Shown: positions 1 through 6,544 of the stretch, piece by piece
Position numbering within the stretch: position 1 is the stretch's first letter
Layout: each line of letters starts with the position of its first letter
Program-made: the position numbers and the translations under genes
Origin: Planctomycetaceae bacterium
GTDB lineage: Bacteria > Planctomycetota > Phycisphaerae > Phycisphaerales > SM1A02
Length of the DNA stretch: 6,642 nt
Assembly: GCA_002737585.1 (NCBI GenBank)
Contig: NSIA01000181.1
Coordinates: 1-6,642, forward strand
Reading direction: 5' to 3'
The notes under the pieces: model-generated
The model's database searches: none
The model's input: only the letters and a program-made list of their open reading frames with translations
Told to the model about the DNA's origin: nothing

Positions 1-1
1 C

Positions 2-1069
2 GGGCAACCGGAGTATCACAATGCACGTCCGGGGATCAGTATCGGCGAGCCGGGCAAGCCCAAGAATGGCGGCGCGGCGTTGCAACTGGACCAAGCGAAC
101 GGTGTCGGGTTGCACCCGAACCTCACGGGCTTTAAAGAATTGCATGACGCTGGATCGCTGTGCGTGGTGGCTGGTGTTGGTTACCCCAATCCCAATCGCA
201 GCCACTTTGCGAGCATGGATATCTGGCAGAGCGGTCGCCCCGAGGGCAAGGGAACTGGCTGGCTGGGGCGTTACGTTGATGCTTCGTGCAACGGAAATCC
301 GGCAGCAGATATGGCAGTGGCGGTTGGTCGAACGGCGCCACTTGCAATGACTGGCGCAAAAAGTACGCCGATCGCATTCGAAAGCGCGGACCTGTTCCGT
401 TGGCTCGGGGCCGACAAGAACGGCGCGATGGACAAGGAATATCAAGCGATGGTTCGGGCAGGCTCCTTGCCTGGTGTCGAGCCTGGTTCGCAGGAGAGTT
501 TCTTGATGCGCACCGCGCTTGATGCGCAGTTGACGAGTGATCGCATTCGCGCGGCAGTGAGTAAGAAGCCACTGGTGGCGTATCCAGGAAGCGCGCTCGC
601 CAAGCAGTTGCAAACTGTCGCGGCGATGATTCGTGATGGCATGAAGACGCGCGTCTACTACGTGAGTATGGGTGGATTTGATACCCATGCCAATCAGCCG
701 GGTGGGCATGCGAATCTGATGCGGCAGCTTGGCGACGCGATCTTGGCATTCCAGAAGGACTTGGCAGCGCAAGGGAATGACGGTCGCGTGATGACCATGT
801 GCTTCAGCGAATTTGGACGGCGCGTGCGCCAGAACGCGAGCAATGGAACCGATCACGGCACGGCGGGGCCGATGTTCCTGATTGGGCCGGGCGTGCAACC
901 TGGACTGCAGGGCAAATATCCGAGCCTCACGGATCTTGATGGCGGCGATCTCAAGTTCACCACTGATTTCCGCGGCGTGTATCAAGAAGTGCTTGGAAAG
1001 TGGATGAAAGCCGATACGCAGTCCGTGCTCGGCGGCGAGTATGCCGCACCGGGTTTGGTGCGCGCGTGA
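2..1069 (+). CDS. DUF1501 family protein, C-terminal part (5' end outside window)
   Basis: The reading frame is open from the first complete codon at base 2, so the gene begins upstream; the ATG at base 80 is internal, because good family sequence (YHNARPGISIGEPGKP) precedes it. Visible DUF1501 hallmarks are VGYPNPNRSHF near 176-208, the SEFGRRV segment near 805-825 and TDHG at 848-859, followed by a tail with LTDLDGGDLKFTTDFRGVY. These Asp, Glu and His residues resemble the sulfatase/alkaline phosphatase-like fold assigned to the family. Members are abundant in planctomycetes, usually carry a Tat signal and often sit beside DUF1800 genes, but their substrate is not established. The N-terminus and any signal peptide are missing here. 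The TGA stop at 1067-1069 overlaps the GTG start of the downstream methyltransferase, suggesting co-translation. The family call is firm; the function is unknown. Confidence 0.9.
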   Translation, partial: GQPEYHNARPGISIGEPGKPKNGGAALQLDQANGVGLHPNLTGFKELHDAGSLCVVAGVGYPNPNRSHFASMDIWQSGRPEGKGTGWLGRYVDASCNGNPAADMAVAVGRTAPLAMTGAKSTPIAFESADLFRWLGADKNGAMDKEYQAMVRAGSLPGVEPGSQESFLMRTALDAQLTSDRIRAAVSKKPLVAYPGSALAKQLQTVAAMIRDGMKTRVYYVSMGGFDTHANQPGGHANLMRQLGDAILAFQKDLAAQGNDGRVMTMCFSEFGRRVRQNASNGTDHGTAGPMFLIGPGVQPGLQGKYPSLTDLDGGDLKFTTDFRGVYQEVLGKWMKADTQSVLGGEYAAPGLVRA

Positions 1070-1806
1070 GCACGGAGTTCTCGGTGCCCGAAGTGGCATT
1101 CTTTGGTCGGACTTACAGCGAATATTTGCAAATGTTTGCGCTTGACGAGACTGCTCTGCGCGGCTGCGCGATCCTTGATTGCCCCTGTGGCCCGGCGGCG
1201 TTTGTTGCCAACGCGTGTGCAAGTGGTATGCATGTTGTCGGTTGCGACCCACTCTTTGAGTTTGCGCCTGATGAATTGCTTGCGCGCGCGACTGCGAACA
1301 TCAATGATCTCTTTGAGCGGCTCGCGCTAGCGACTGACTCGCTGACATTCCGCGATCCGGTGAAGTTCCGCAAGGACAAGTTTGACGCGCTGGATCAGTT
1401 CATTGCGGACTACCGAAATGGTTGCGGCACACGCTATATCCATGCTGCACTTCCAACGTTGCCATTTGCGGATGGCGCGTTCGACGTAGTGCTTTCGTCC
1501 AATTTCCTGTTCTGCTACTCAGGAATCACGAACGGCGGACTCCTAGAGGACGACCGATTTGATCTGCCGTTCCATCTGCAAGGCATCACTGAGCTCGCGC
1601 GGGTCACGCGCGGTGAGATTCGCATGGCACCGACTCACGCGATGCAGATGCCGCCGCGTCAGCATCCGTATATGGCTGCAGCAATCGCGCACCTAGAAAC
1701 CCTTGGATTCCACGCAGAAATCCGCCCCAGCCCCTACGACGACGGCTTCGCCCCACTCGCCGGCGTCCTCGTCGCCCACAAAATGGTCCGGGAGGAACGG
1801 GACTAA
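1066..1806 (+). CDS. Class I SAM-dependent methyltransferase
   Basis: This is a 246-residue cytosolic methyltransferase of unknown substrate. Motif I is ILDCPCGPAAF (residues 36-46), the SAM-binding glycine region. The acidic residue at the end of the second strand is D61 in VVGCDP. The LPFADGAFDVVLSSNFLFCYS segment in the middle resembles the strand-4 region of a widespread family of uncharacterised bacterial methyltransferases. I chose the GTG at 1066 because it forms a four-base GTGA overlap with the upstream stop and places motif I at the usual distance from the N-terminus. The frame is open further upstream (ATG at 1000), but that extension would lie inside the DUF1501 coding region. No clear Shine-Dalgarno site is seen, consistent with coupled translation. 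The last eight sense codons and the TAA stop (1780-1806) lie within a dispersed palindromic repeat, so the C-terminal KMVREERD is probably repeat-derived and not part of the fold. Confidence 0.85.
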   Translation: MSTEFSVPEVAFFGRTYSEYLQMFALDETALRGCAILDCPCGPAAFVANACASGMHVVGCDPLFEFAPDELLARATANINDLFERLALATDSLTFRDPVKFRKDKFDALDQFIADYRNGCGTRYIHAALPTLPFADGAFDVVLSSNFLFCYSGITNGGLLEDDRFDLPFHLQGITELARVTRGEIRMAPTHAMQMPPRQHPYMAAAIAHLETLGFHAEIRPSPYDDGFAPLAGVLVAHKMVREERD

Positions 1807-1813
1807 TTTATTT
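1780..1813 (+). repeat. Palindromic repeat, left copy (possible bidirectional terminator)
   Basis: This is the left copy of a palindromic element seen twice in the window. Bases 1780-1811 match 3880-3911 with two differences (1783 and 1804). The arms flank the loop gggaggaacg at 1790-1799. As plus-strand RNA it can form a six-pair stem, 1784-1789 with 1800-1805 including one G-U pair, then an A-A mismatch and three more pairs. It lies exactly between convergent genes: it contains the methyltransferase stop codon (1804-1806) and ends at the last base of the minus-strand stop codon (1813). An A-rich left flank and a T-rich right flank would suit a terminator working in both directions, although the terminator role is inferred. 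Confidence 0.75.
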
Positions 1814-2367
1814 CACCAGTGCGCGCCGCCGGGCTGTTCGACGATCGAATAGAACCCGTCGGCATCGCGACGGAGCTTTCCGGCTTTGACGAGTGCTTCC
1901 CACACGCCCCACGGATAGTCGCGCGGCGGCAGCATTGCTTGAATGCGGTGCTGACCAGTTCCGCTCATCGGTCCGACGCCAAGTTTGGAATCCGCATCGA
2001 GCTGCGAAAGTTTGACGCGCTTTCGGAACATCCGCAGCGCGTCTTGGAGGACGGAGAGTTCAAATTCTTGCGATGGAGCAGCATTGGCGGTGGTGCCCTC
2101 GGCGTTCGAAGCACCGGTATCAGATGAAGTGCCATCCGATGATTCCGCCACTTCTTCGCCCTTCGCGCGCGCGACCGCTCGCGTGAGTTCTGCGGTATCC
2201 CGCGCGCCCACAAGACGCATGATTGCCTGTGGATCGATCTTTGCCTTCAAGAGCAACTTGTGCATCGCTCCCCAATGCGGGCCCGCAGCCGACGGGTCCG
2301 AGGCTTGGATCCGCGCGAGCGCGGCGTCAATGTCCTTTACGAGTTGCGGCTGGAGTGGGCTGGACAT
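1813..2367 (-). CDS. Conserved-looking protein of unknown function, 184 residues
   Basis: I cannot assign a named family. The protein has no signal peptide or membrane segment and is probably cytosolic. It shows three parts: an N-terminal helical region (about 1-70, with HWGAMHKLLLKAKIDPQAI), a low-complexity linker rich in Ser, Thr, Ala, Gly and Glu (about 71-100), and a C-terminal domain (about 101-176) with DADSKLGVGPMSGTGQHRI and PPRDYPWGVWEAL followed by a short GFYSIV strand. The compact C-terminal part could be a small DNA- or protein-binding module, but this is only an impression. The ATG at 2367 is the only sensible start and has no obvious Shine-Dalgarno sequence. It lies 58 bases downstream of the oxidoreductase gene on the same strand, so the two may be co-transcribed. 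Its stop abuts the left palindromic repeat. Confidence 0.75.
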   Translation of the reverse strand: MSSPLQPQLVKDIDAALARIQASDPSAAGPHWGAMHKLLLKAKIDPQAIMRLVGARDTAELTRAVARAKGEEVAESSDGTSSDTGASNAEGTTANAAPSQEFELSVLQDALRMFRKRVKLSQLDADSKLGVGPMSGTGQHRIQAMLPPRDYPWGVWEALVKAGKLRRDADGFYSIVEQPGGAHW

Positions 2368-2425
2368 GTGGGCACGATAGTCGCGAATTCCATTTGAGTT
2401 GCTACGCGGAGCGCTACCCCACCAT

Positions 2426-3784
2426 TCACCTGATCGTCACCTCAATCTGCTTCCCTGCTCGGTACGCCTCCGTACCGGCAAGCACCAACTCGGTGAGGCG
2501 TCCGGAATATTCGAAGTTGCATAGCGGAGCATTCGGCGCCCCATCACGGATCGCTTGCAACCACTCGGCGTGATGGCCGCGACTCGCTGCGATCGGCGTG
2601 ATGCCCGCCGTGCCACTTGCCACACGCGCACTCCACTCCGCGGCGCGCGCGCCCGGCCACACCAGCATTTCGTCGTAGTTGGCAAACAGCGCGCCTTCCG
2701 TTCCCTGAAAGCACACGCTGAATCGCCCGTGATAATCCTGCTTGTCCTTCGCACCGATCTCCTGCACGAACGGCGACATGCGTCCTCCGTCAAACCAGCG
2801 CAGCACCAGCGGATCAAGACTGACCCCAGCCGGACCCGCCGCAATTCCCGGCATCGCCCATGAAGCCTCCAGCCAGGCCGGCGTACCCACCGCATCGATC
2901 GGCGGACCATCCGCGCGGACTTCCATCTTGAGCGGAATAGTGCTGGTGCCACCCTTCACTGCTCCTGCCGGCAAATCCGCGCACGGCGCAAGGCCCAATG
3001 CCCAGACCGGCAAGTCCATGATGTGGCATCCCATATCACCAAGCGTGCCCGATCCGTACGCCCAATAGCGACGCCAATTCGCGGGATGAATGCCATTGAT
3101 GTATGGAACACGCGGCGTCCCACAGAGCCAGGCATTCCAATCAAGCGTCGCTGGGCACACCGCACCAGGCGTCAACTTGCCGTCGCCCCAACTCTTCAAC
3201 TGCCAACAATCAACCGCAGTGACACGACCGATCACACCTGCGCGCACGGCTTCCACCACGCGTCGATAGTTCTCCGTTGCGTGGATCTGCGTGCCCATCT
3301 GCGTCGGAACGCGCGCGGCACGCGCCAACCTGCGCAACTCAACCGCCTGCTCGCGTGTGTGCGTGAGTGGCTTCTCACAGTAAACCGGAATTCCTGCGCG
3401 TAGCGCCGCCGCCGCCATCGGAAAGTGCGCGTGATCGGGGGTCGCAATGACGATGCCATCAAGATCAAGTTCGCGTCGGTATTCCACAATCTGCTGCCAT
3501 TCAACAGCGCGCGCAGCATCTGGAAACTCCTTACCGGCACGTTCGAGGTACGCGCTATCAACATCACACAGCGCCACGATCTGCTCGCTGCGCACTTCTT
3601 GAATGTTGTCCCATGCTCGATTTGCTGTGCCGATGCATGCAATACGCAACTTGTCCGGGCGTCGCGGACCGACTTCTTTAAGGAAAGCCGGTGCCGTCCG
3701 AAATGAGACACAACGCGCCAGTGCGGGCGTGAGTGCTAGACCAGCGGCGGCCAACAGGAACGTGCGGCGAGTAGGCATGCCCAT
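2426..3784 (-). CDS. Gfo/Idh/MocA family oxidoreductase with Tat signal
   Basis: This is a predicted exported NAD(P)-dependent sugar dehydrogenase-like protein of 452 residues. An N-terminal Tat signal is clear: TRRTFLL (residues 5-11), a hydrophobic stretch to about residue 22, and a possible signal peptidase site after ALA (about residue 23). Then come the Rossmann start IGTANRA (51-57), D74 at the end of strand 2, IATPDHAH (113-120), the family's EKP motif (137-139) and GDMGCHIMD (249-257), holding the conserved Asp/His cluster. The usual GxGxxG glycines are reduced to one, so cofactor binding may be altered. I chose ATG 3784; ATG 3778 is nearly equivalent, and a GTG at 3826 would bury the Tat motif. 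A weak ACAGG lies seven bases upstream. Such proteins are multicopy in planctomycetes and are linked to sugar or glycan processing; the substrate is unknown. Confidence 0.88.
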   Translation of the reverse strand: MGMPTRRTFLLAAAGLALTPALARCVSFRTAPAFLKEVGPRRPDKLRIACIGTANRAWDNIQEVRSEQIVALCDVDSAYLERAGKEFPDAARAVEWQQIVEYRRELDLDGIVIATPDHAHFPMAAAALRAGIPVYCEKPLTHTREQAVELRRLARAARVPTQMGTQIHATENYRRVVEAVRAGVIGRVTAVDCWQLKSWGDGKLTPGAVCPATLDWNAWLCGTPRVPYINGIHPANWRRYWAYGSGTLGDMGCHIMDLPVWALGLAPCADLPAGAVKGGTSTIPLKMEVRADGPPIDAVGTPAWLEASWAMPGIAAGPAGVSLDPLVLRWFDGGRMSPFVQEIGAKDKQDYHGRFSVCFQGTEGALFANYDEMLVWPGARAAEWSARVASGTAGITPIAASRGHHAEWLQAIRDGAPNAPLCNFEYSGRLTELVLAGTEAYRAGKQIEVTIR

Positions 3785-3875
3785 CACGGTACCTGTCCGT
3801 AGAGCGGCGCAGATTCCTGCGGACACCCCACAAGCGGGCGCGGCAACTACAAAGCAAAGTCGTGGCGGAATCGCG

Positions 3876-3913
3876 AGATAAATTGGTCCGGGAGGAACGG
3901 GACCAATTTATCT
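3876..3913 (+). repeat. Perfect palindromic repeat, right copy
   Basis: A 14-bp perfect inverted repeat (left arm 3876-3889, right arm 3900-3913) surrounds the ten-base loop gggaggaacg (3890-3899). The arms read AGATAAATTGGTCC and its exact reverse complement. It shares the loop, loop orientation and most of both arms with the copy at 1780-1813. It lies in the 147-base gap between two divergent genes, 18 bases before the zinc-ribbon ATG and 91 bases from the oxidoreductase start. A terminator has no obvious gene to serve here, so an operator, an RNA hairpin in a 5' leader, or a mobile REP-like element is also possible. The loop carries GGAGG on the plus strand. No convincing promoter was found for either gene in the rest of this gap. 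Confidence 0.85.
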
Positions 3914-3931
3914 GGGTACGATTCGGACTCG

Positions 3932-4201
3932 ATGGGACAAACTGTGATCTACCGGTGCGGCGCTTGTGATTCCTCGTTTTCGTGGATGAGTAGCAGTGGC
4001 TCGTTCACCAAGATGGCCCACTGTGGTACGTGCGGGGCTGCGCATGCATGGCCACTGCACGGCGGTCGCAGCAAGAAGAAAGTCACCAAGACACAGAAAT
4101 GCAGTTGCGGCGGAACCGTGCGCCTCGACGCCAAGGTTCGTTGCCCCAGTTGCAAAGCAACCGACGTCGTCGCCGGCGGCGATAGCACCCAGTGGGAGTG
4201 A
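3932..4201 (+). CDS. Small double zinc-ribbon protein
   Basis: This 89-residue protein has eight cysteines arranged as two likely zinc-binding modules. Module one has C9-x2-C12 and C31-x2-C34. Module two has C57-x-C59 and C71-x2-C74. They are joined by a basic linker (SKKKVTKTQK, about 47-56). There is no signal peptide or membrane segment, so a cytosolic nucleic-acid- or protein-binding role is plausible, though I do not recognise a named family. ATG 3932 is chosen because the first cysteine pair follows it closely; no strong Shine-Dalgarno site is visible. A perfect palindrome ends 18 bases before the start and could affect expression. It stands alone, followed by a 190-base gap before the aminomutase gene. 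It is probably a real gene, because the cysteine spacing is regular and no better frame covers this stretch. Confidence 0.72.
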   Translation: MGQTVIYRCGACDSSFSWMSSSGSFTKMAHCGTCGAAHAWPLHGGRSKKKVTKTQKCSCGGTVRLDAKVRCPSCKATDVVAGGDSTQWE

Positions 4202-4313
4202 TCGTTTCACACGGATGACTGCCGCACCTTGCGCTTTTAGCGAGCGCCCTGCCGCTGCACTTGATGCCACGGCACGCTGTTCCAATGGATAAAGACCAAT
4301 AAGCAGTTTTTGA

Positions 4314-4342
4314 TTGGGTTTCGTGGATGTATCAGCTATGCT
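4314..4342 (+). promoter_or_regulatory. Putative sigma-70-type promoter for the aminomutase operon
   Basis: TTGGGT (4314-4319) and TATGCT (4337-4342) are separated by 17 bases, each matching four of six consensus positions. They lie in the locally AT-richer gap (4202-4391) ahead of the aminomutase gene and would give a 5' leader of about 40 bases. The rest of the gap shows no lysine riboswitch, tRNA or strong hairpin. This is a pattern match only, and promoter consensus in planctomycetes is poorly known. Confidence 0.35.
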
Positions 4343-4391
4343 TAAATTTGCAAGCAACTTTCAGCTGTAGCACCCATTCGAGGATCAAACC

Positions 4392-5837
4392 ATGTCTACG
4401 GAATATGCCACCACCGCGCGCCAACAGGCGTTCTTGGACACAATTGAAGACACGCGCCACGAGCGCAACATTATCAATGGCCTCGCGCCGTTTCTTGATG
4501 AGAAGGCACCCGCGGACATGTTGGGTCTCTACTCGTCAAACGAACTCGTGCAGTTGCGCGTCCTCAAAGGCACCGATCGCGACCTTGAAAAGCGCATGCC
4601 AGTGAAGGTGACGCGGCATTACTTTGAACTTGCCAAGACCAGCGCGCCGATCCGCCGCATCGTCAAGGCGGACCCAGCAGAAACCATGGACCTGGCGGGC
4701 TCCGAGGACCCCGGCTTCCAAATGGACTACAGCCCAGTCGAGGGCATGTTGCACAAGTATGAGATGGGTCTTCTTTACGTCGTCTCCACTTGCTCGGCGC
4801 ACTGCCGCTTCTGCTATCGCGAGGAACTGATCGCGCGCAAGGAGATCACCCGCCAAGACGGCACCGTTGCTAAAAAGGGCATGGCCACCATTCCAGAGGT
4901 GACCGAGTTCATCAAGCGCTTCAACTCTGAAGTTGCTGCGAACGGCGGACGCCACCCAACCTGTGGTCGCGAAAAACTTCGCGAGGTTCTGATGTCGGGC
5001 GGCGATCCGATGGTGTTGAACAACTCAAAGATCGCGGCATGGCTTGGCGCGCTTGCAGAGGCGGGCGTTGAGTCGATCCGCATCGGCACCAAGGAAATGG
5101 CGTTCTATCCTGACCGATTTGACGAAGCGTTTGTGGCCATGCTTGATCGCTTCCATGAGACGTACCCAGACGTTGGCCTGCACATTGTGGTGCACTTTGA
5201 ACACCCCGACGAATTCTTGGCCAAGGACGCTGACGGCAAATACATCCACAATGACAAGGGATTCTTGCAGTGGGTGCCCTCCACTGGCGTCGCTATGCAA
5301 CGCCTGGTGTCGCGCGGCTGGCTAAGCGTTGAGAATCAAACGCCCATCATGAAGGGCATCAACGACGATCCCGATGCGCTGCGCATCTTGCAACGCGAAT
5401 TCAAGCGCGCAGGCGGCGAGAATCATTACTTCTTCTGCGGTCGCGACATCATCGCCTACCGCGCCTTCAATGCCCCCATTGAGACCGTGTGGAAAATCCT
5501 CAACGAATCGCAGAAGGGTTTGTCCGGCGTTGAAAGCCACGCACGACTTTCCATTACCCACTACAAGGGCAAGACCGAAGTGTGCGCCGTCACCAGCGAA
5601 CCGATTCCTGGTCTCAAGGGCAGCGAGAACGGAGTTGTCATATTTAAGATCATGCGCAACTCTGGCTCCGCCAAAGACAAGGGCAAGATTTGCATCGTCG
5701 GTCGCAATCCAGAGGCGTTGTGGTTTGATGGTTACGCGGATCGCGTGTTGTATGACGAGGCTGGTCTCTTTGACTACTCGCGCGTCAAGAGCGCACGCGC
5801 CACGCATGCGGCACCACCAACACCATCCTGCCGATGA
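4392..5837 (+). CDS. KamA (lysine 2,3-aminomutase) family radical SAM enzyme, divergent
   Basis: This 481-residue enzyme probably moves an alpha-amino group to the beta carbon of an amino acid, using a 4Fe-4S cluster, SAM and PLP. The cluster motif is C134-x3-C138-x2-C141. R143 aligns with the carboxylate-binding arginine of lysine 2,3-aminomutase. GGDP (203-206) is the SAM-binding GG motif, and NQTPIMKGINDD (315-326) is typical of the family. K394 in GKT aligns with the PLP lysine, although the usual glycine run before it is absent. By eye, the two lysine-binding aspartates (293 and 330 in the Clostridium enzyme) align with R351 and S387, so the substrate may not be lysine. It is about 65 residues longer than classical KamA, with extra segments near 145-195 and 275-300. 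A GAGGA site seven bases upstream supports the ATG. Its stop overlaps the CoA-transferase start (ATGA), indicating an operon. Confidence 0.85.
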   Translation: MSTEYATTARQQAFLDTIEDTRHERNIINGLAPFLDEKAPADMLGLYSSNELVQLRVLKGTDRDLEKRMPVKVTRHYFELAKTSAPIRRIVKADPAETMDLAGSEDPGFQMDYSPVEGMLHKYEMGLLYVVSTCSAHCRFCYREELIARKEITRQDGTVAKKGMATIPEVTEFIKRFNSEVAANGGRHPTCGREKLREVLMSGGDPMVLNNSKIAAWLGALAEAGVESIRIGTKEMAFYPDRFDEAFVAMLDRFHETYPDVGLHIVVHFEHPDEFLAKDADGKYIHNDKGFLQWVPSTGVAMQRLVSRGWLSVENQTPIMKGINDDPDALRILQREFKRAGGENHYFFCGRDIIAYRAFNAPIETVWKILNESQKGLSGVESHARLSITHYKGKTEVCAVTSEPIPGLKGSENGVVIFKIMRNSGSAKDKGKICIVGRNPEALWFDGYADRVLYDEAGLFDYSRVKSARATHAAPPTPSCR

Positions 5838-6544
5838 TCGACAAGCGAGTTGGTAGCACCCGCGAGGCGGTCGCCGACATCTTCGACGGCGCGACGGTCA
5901 TGATTGGTGGCTTCGGCGAAGCAGGAAGCCCAATCGAGCTCATTCATGCCCTGATCGATCAGGGCGCGAAGGGCTTGACCGTGGTGAGTAACAACACCGG
6001 CACTGGCCTGGTTGGACTCGCCGCGCTCCTGCGTGCTGAGCGCGTCAGTAAGGTCATTTGCTCGTTCCCCAAGACCGCCGGCTCAACGGTGTTCCCCGAT
6101 CTGTATCGGGCCGGGAAGATTGAACTTGAGCTGGTGCCGCAAGGAACACTCGCAGAGCGGATTCGCGCTGGCGGCGCGGGAATTGTGGCGTTTTACACGC
6201 CGACCGCGGTGGGCACACCGCTCGCGGAAGGCAAAGAGTCCCGCGTCTTCAACAACCGCGAGCATGTCCTTGAGTATGGCATTCGCGCAGACTTCACGCT
6301 TATCAAGGGTTGCACAGCCGACACGCACGGGAACGTTCTGTACCACCGCACCGCGCGAAACTTTGCGCCCATGATGGCTACCGCCGCAACCGTGACCATT
6401 GTGCAGGCTGCGGACGTTGTTGAAGCTGGCGCCCTCGATCCCGAAGCGATCGTCACCCCTGGCATCTTTGTGGACCGCGTTGTGCATGTACCGTCGCCGG
6501 CGTTGGAATCTGCGCTCAACGAAGCAGGAGCAAGTTACCCATGA
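5834..6544 (+). CDS. 3-oxoacid-type CoA-transferase subunit A
   Basis: This is the 236-residue A subunit of a family I CoA-transferase, a cytosolic heteromer that moves CoA between an acyl-CoA and a 3-oxo acid. Signature segments include MIGGFGEAGSPIELI near the N-terminus, the VPQGTLAERIRAGGAG stretch (about 101-116), LAEGKESR, ARNFAPMMA and LDPEAIVTPGIFVDRVV. The catalytic glutamate is expected in subunit B, which runs beyond the window. Length and motifs fit both ScoA/AtoD (succinyl- or acetoacetate CoA-transferase) and PcaI (3-oxoadipate CoA-transferase); VPQGTLAERIRAGGAG leans to ScoA, CSFP to PcaI, so I give no symbol. It starts in a four-base ATGA overlap with the aminomutase and ends in another with subunit B, so all three are probably translationally coupled. 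An AGGAG at 6526-6530, inside its 3' end, is a good ribosome-binding site for subunit B. Confidence 0.9.
   Translation: MIDKRVGSTREAVADIFDGATVMIGGFGEAGSPIELIHALIDQGAKGLTVVSNNTGTGLVGLAALLRAERVSKVICSFPKTAGSTVFPDLYRAGKIELELVPQGTLAERIRAGGAGIVAFYTPTAVGTPLAEGKESRVFNNREHVLEYGIRADFTLIKGCTADTHGNVLYHRTARNFAPMMATAATVTIVQAADVVEAGALDPEAIVTPGIFVDRVVHVPSPALESALNEAGASYP

Noticed and set aside
132..749. Long minus-strand open frame of 205 residues
   Set aside because: It runs antisense to the well-supported DUF1501 gene, is rich in Arg and Ser, and has no recognisable domain; GC-rich coding DNA commonly gives such shadows.
1000..1065. Upstream ATG extension of the methyltransferase
   Set aside because: It lies wholly within the DUF1501 coding region and its residues look like an out-of-frame shadow; the GTG at 1066 gives a standard four-base overlap.
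3785..3826. GTG-initiated 14-residue extension of the oxidoreductase
   Set aside because: It would place extra residues before the Tat twin-arginine motif, which belongs near the N-terminus; ATG 3784 or 3778 fits better.
1780..3913. Composite transposon or insertion sequence bounded by the two repeats
   Set aside because: No transposase or integrase gene, no terminal target-site duplication and no longer terminal repeats are visible; only short palindromes are shared.
3908..4357. Minus-strand open frame of 149 residues across the zinc-ribbon gene
   Set aside because: It has no recognisable domain, while the opposite strand shows regularly spaced cysteine pairs; treated as a shadow.
4202..4391. 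Lysine riboswitch, tRNA or terminator in the gap before the aminomutase
   Set aside because: No conserved riboswitch core, cloverleaf with T-loop sequence, or strong stem with a T-run was seen; only a putative promoter is supported.
5334..6083. Plus-strand alternative frames over the aminomutase and CoA-transferase genes
   Set aside because: They are rich in Arg, Ser, Cys and Pro, with no domain signal, typical of frame-shifted reads of GC-rich genes.
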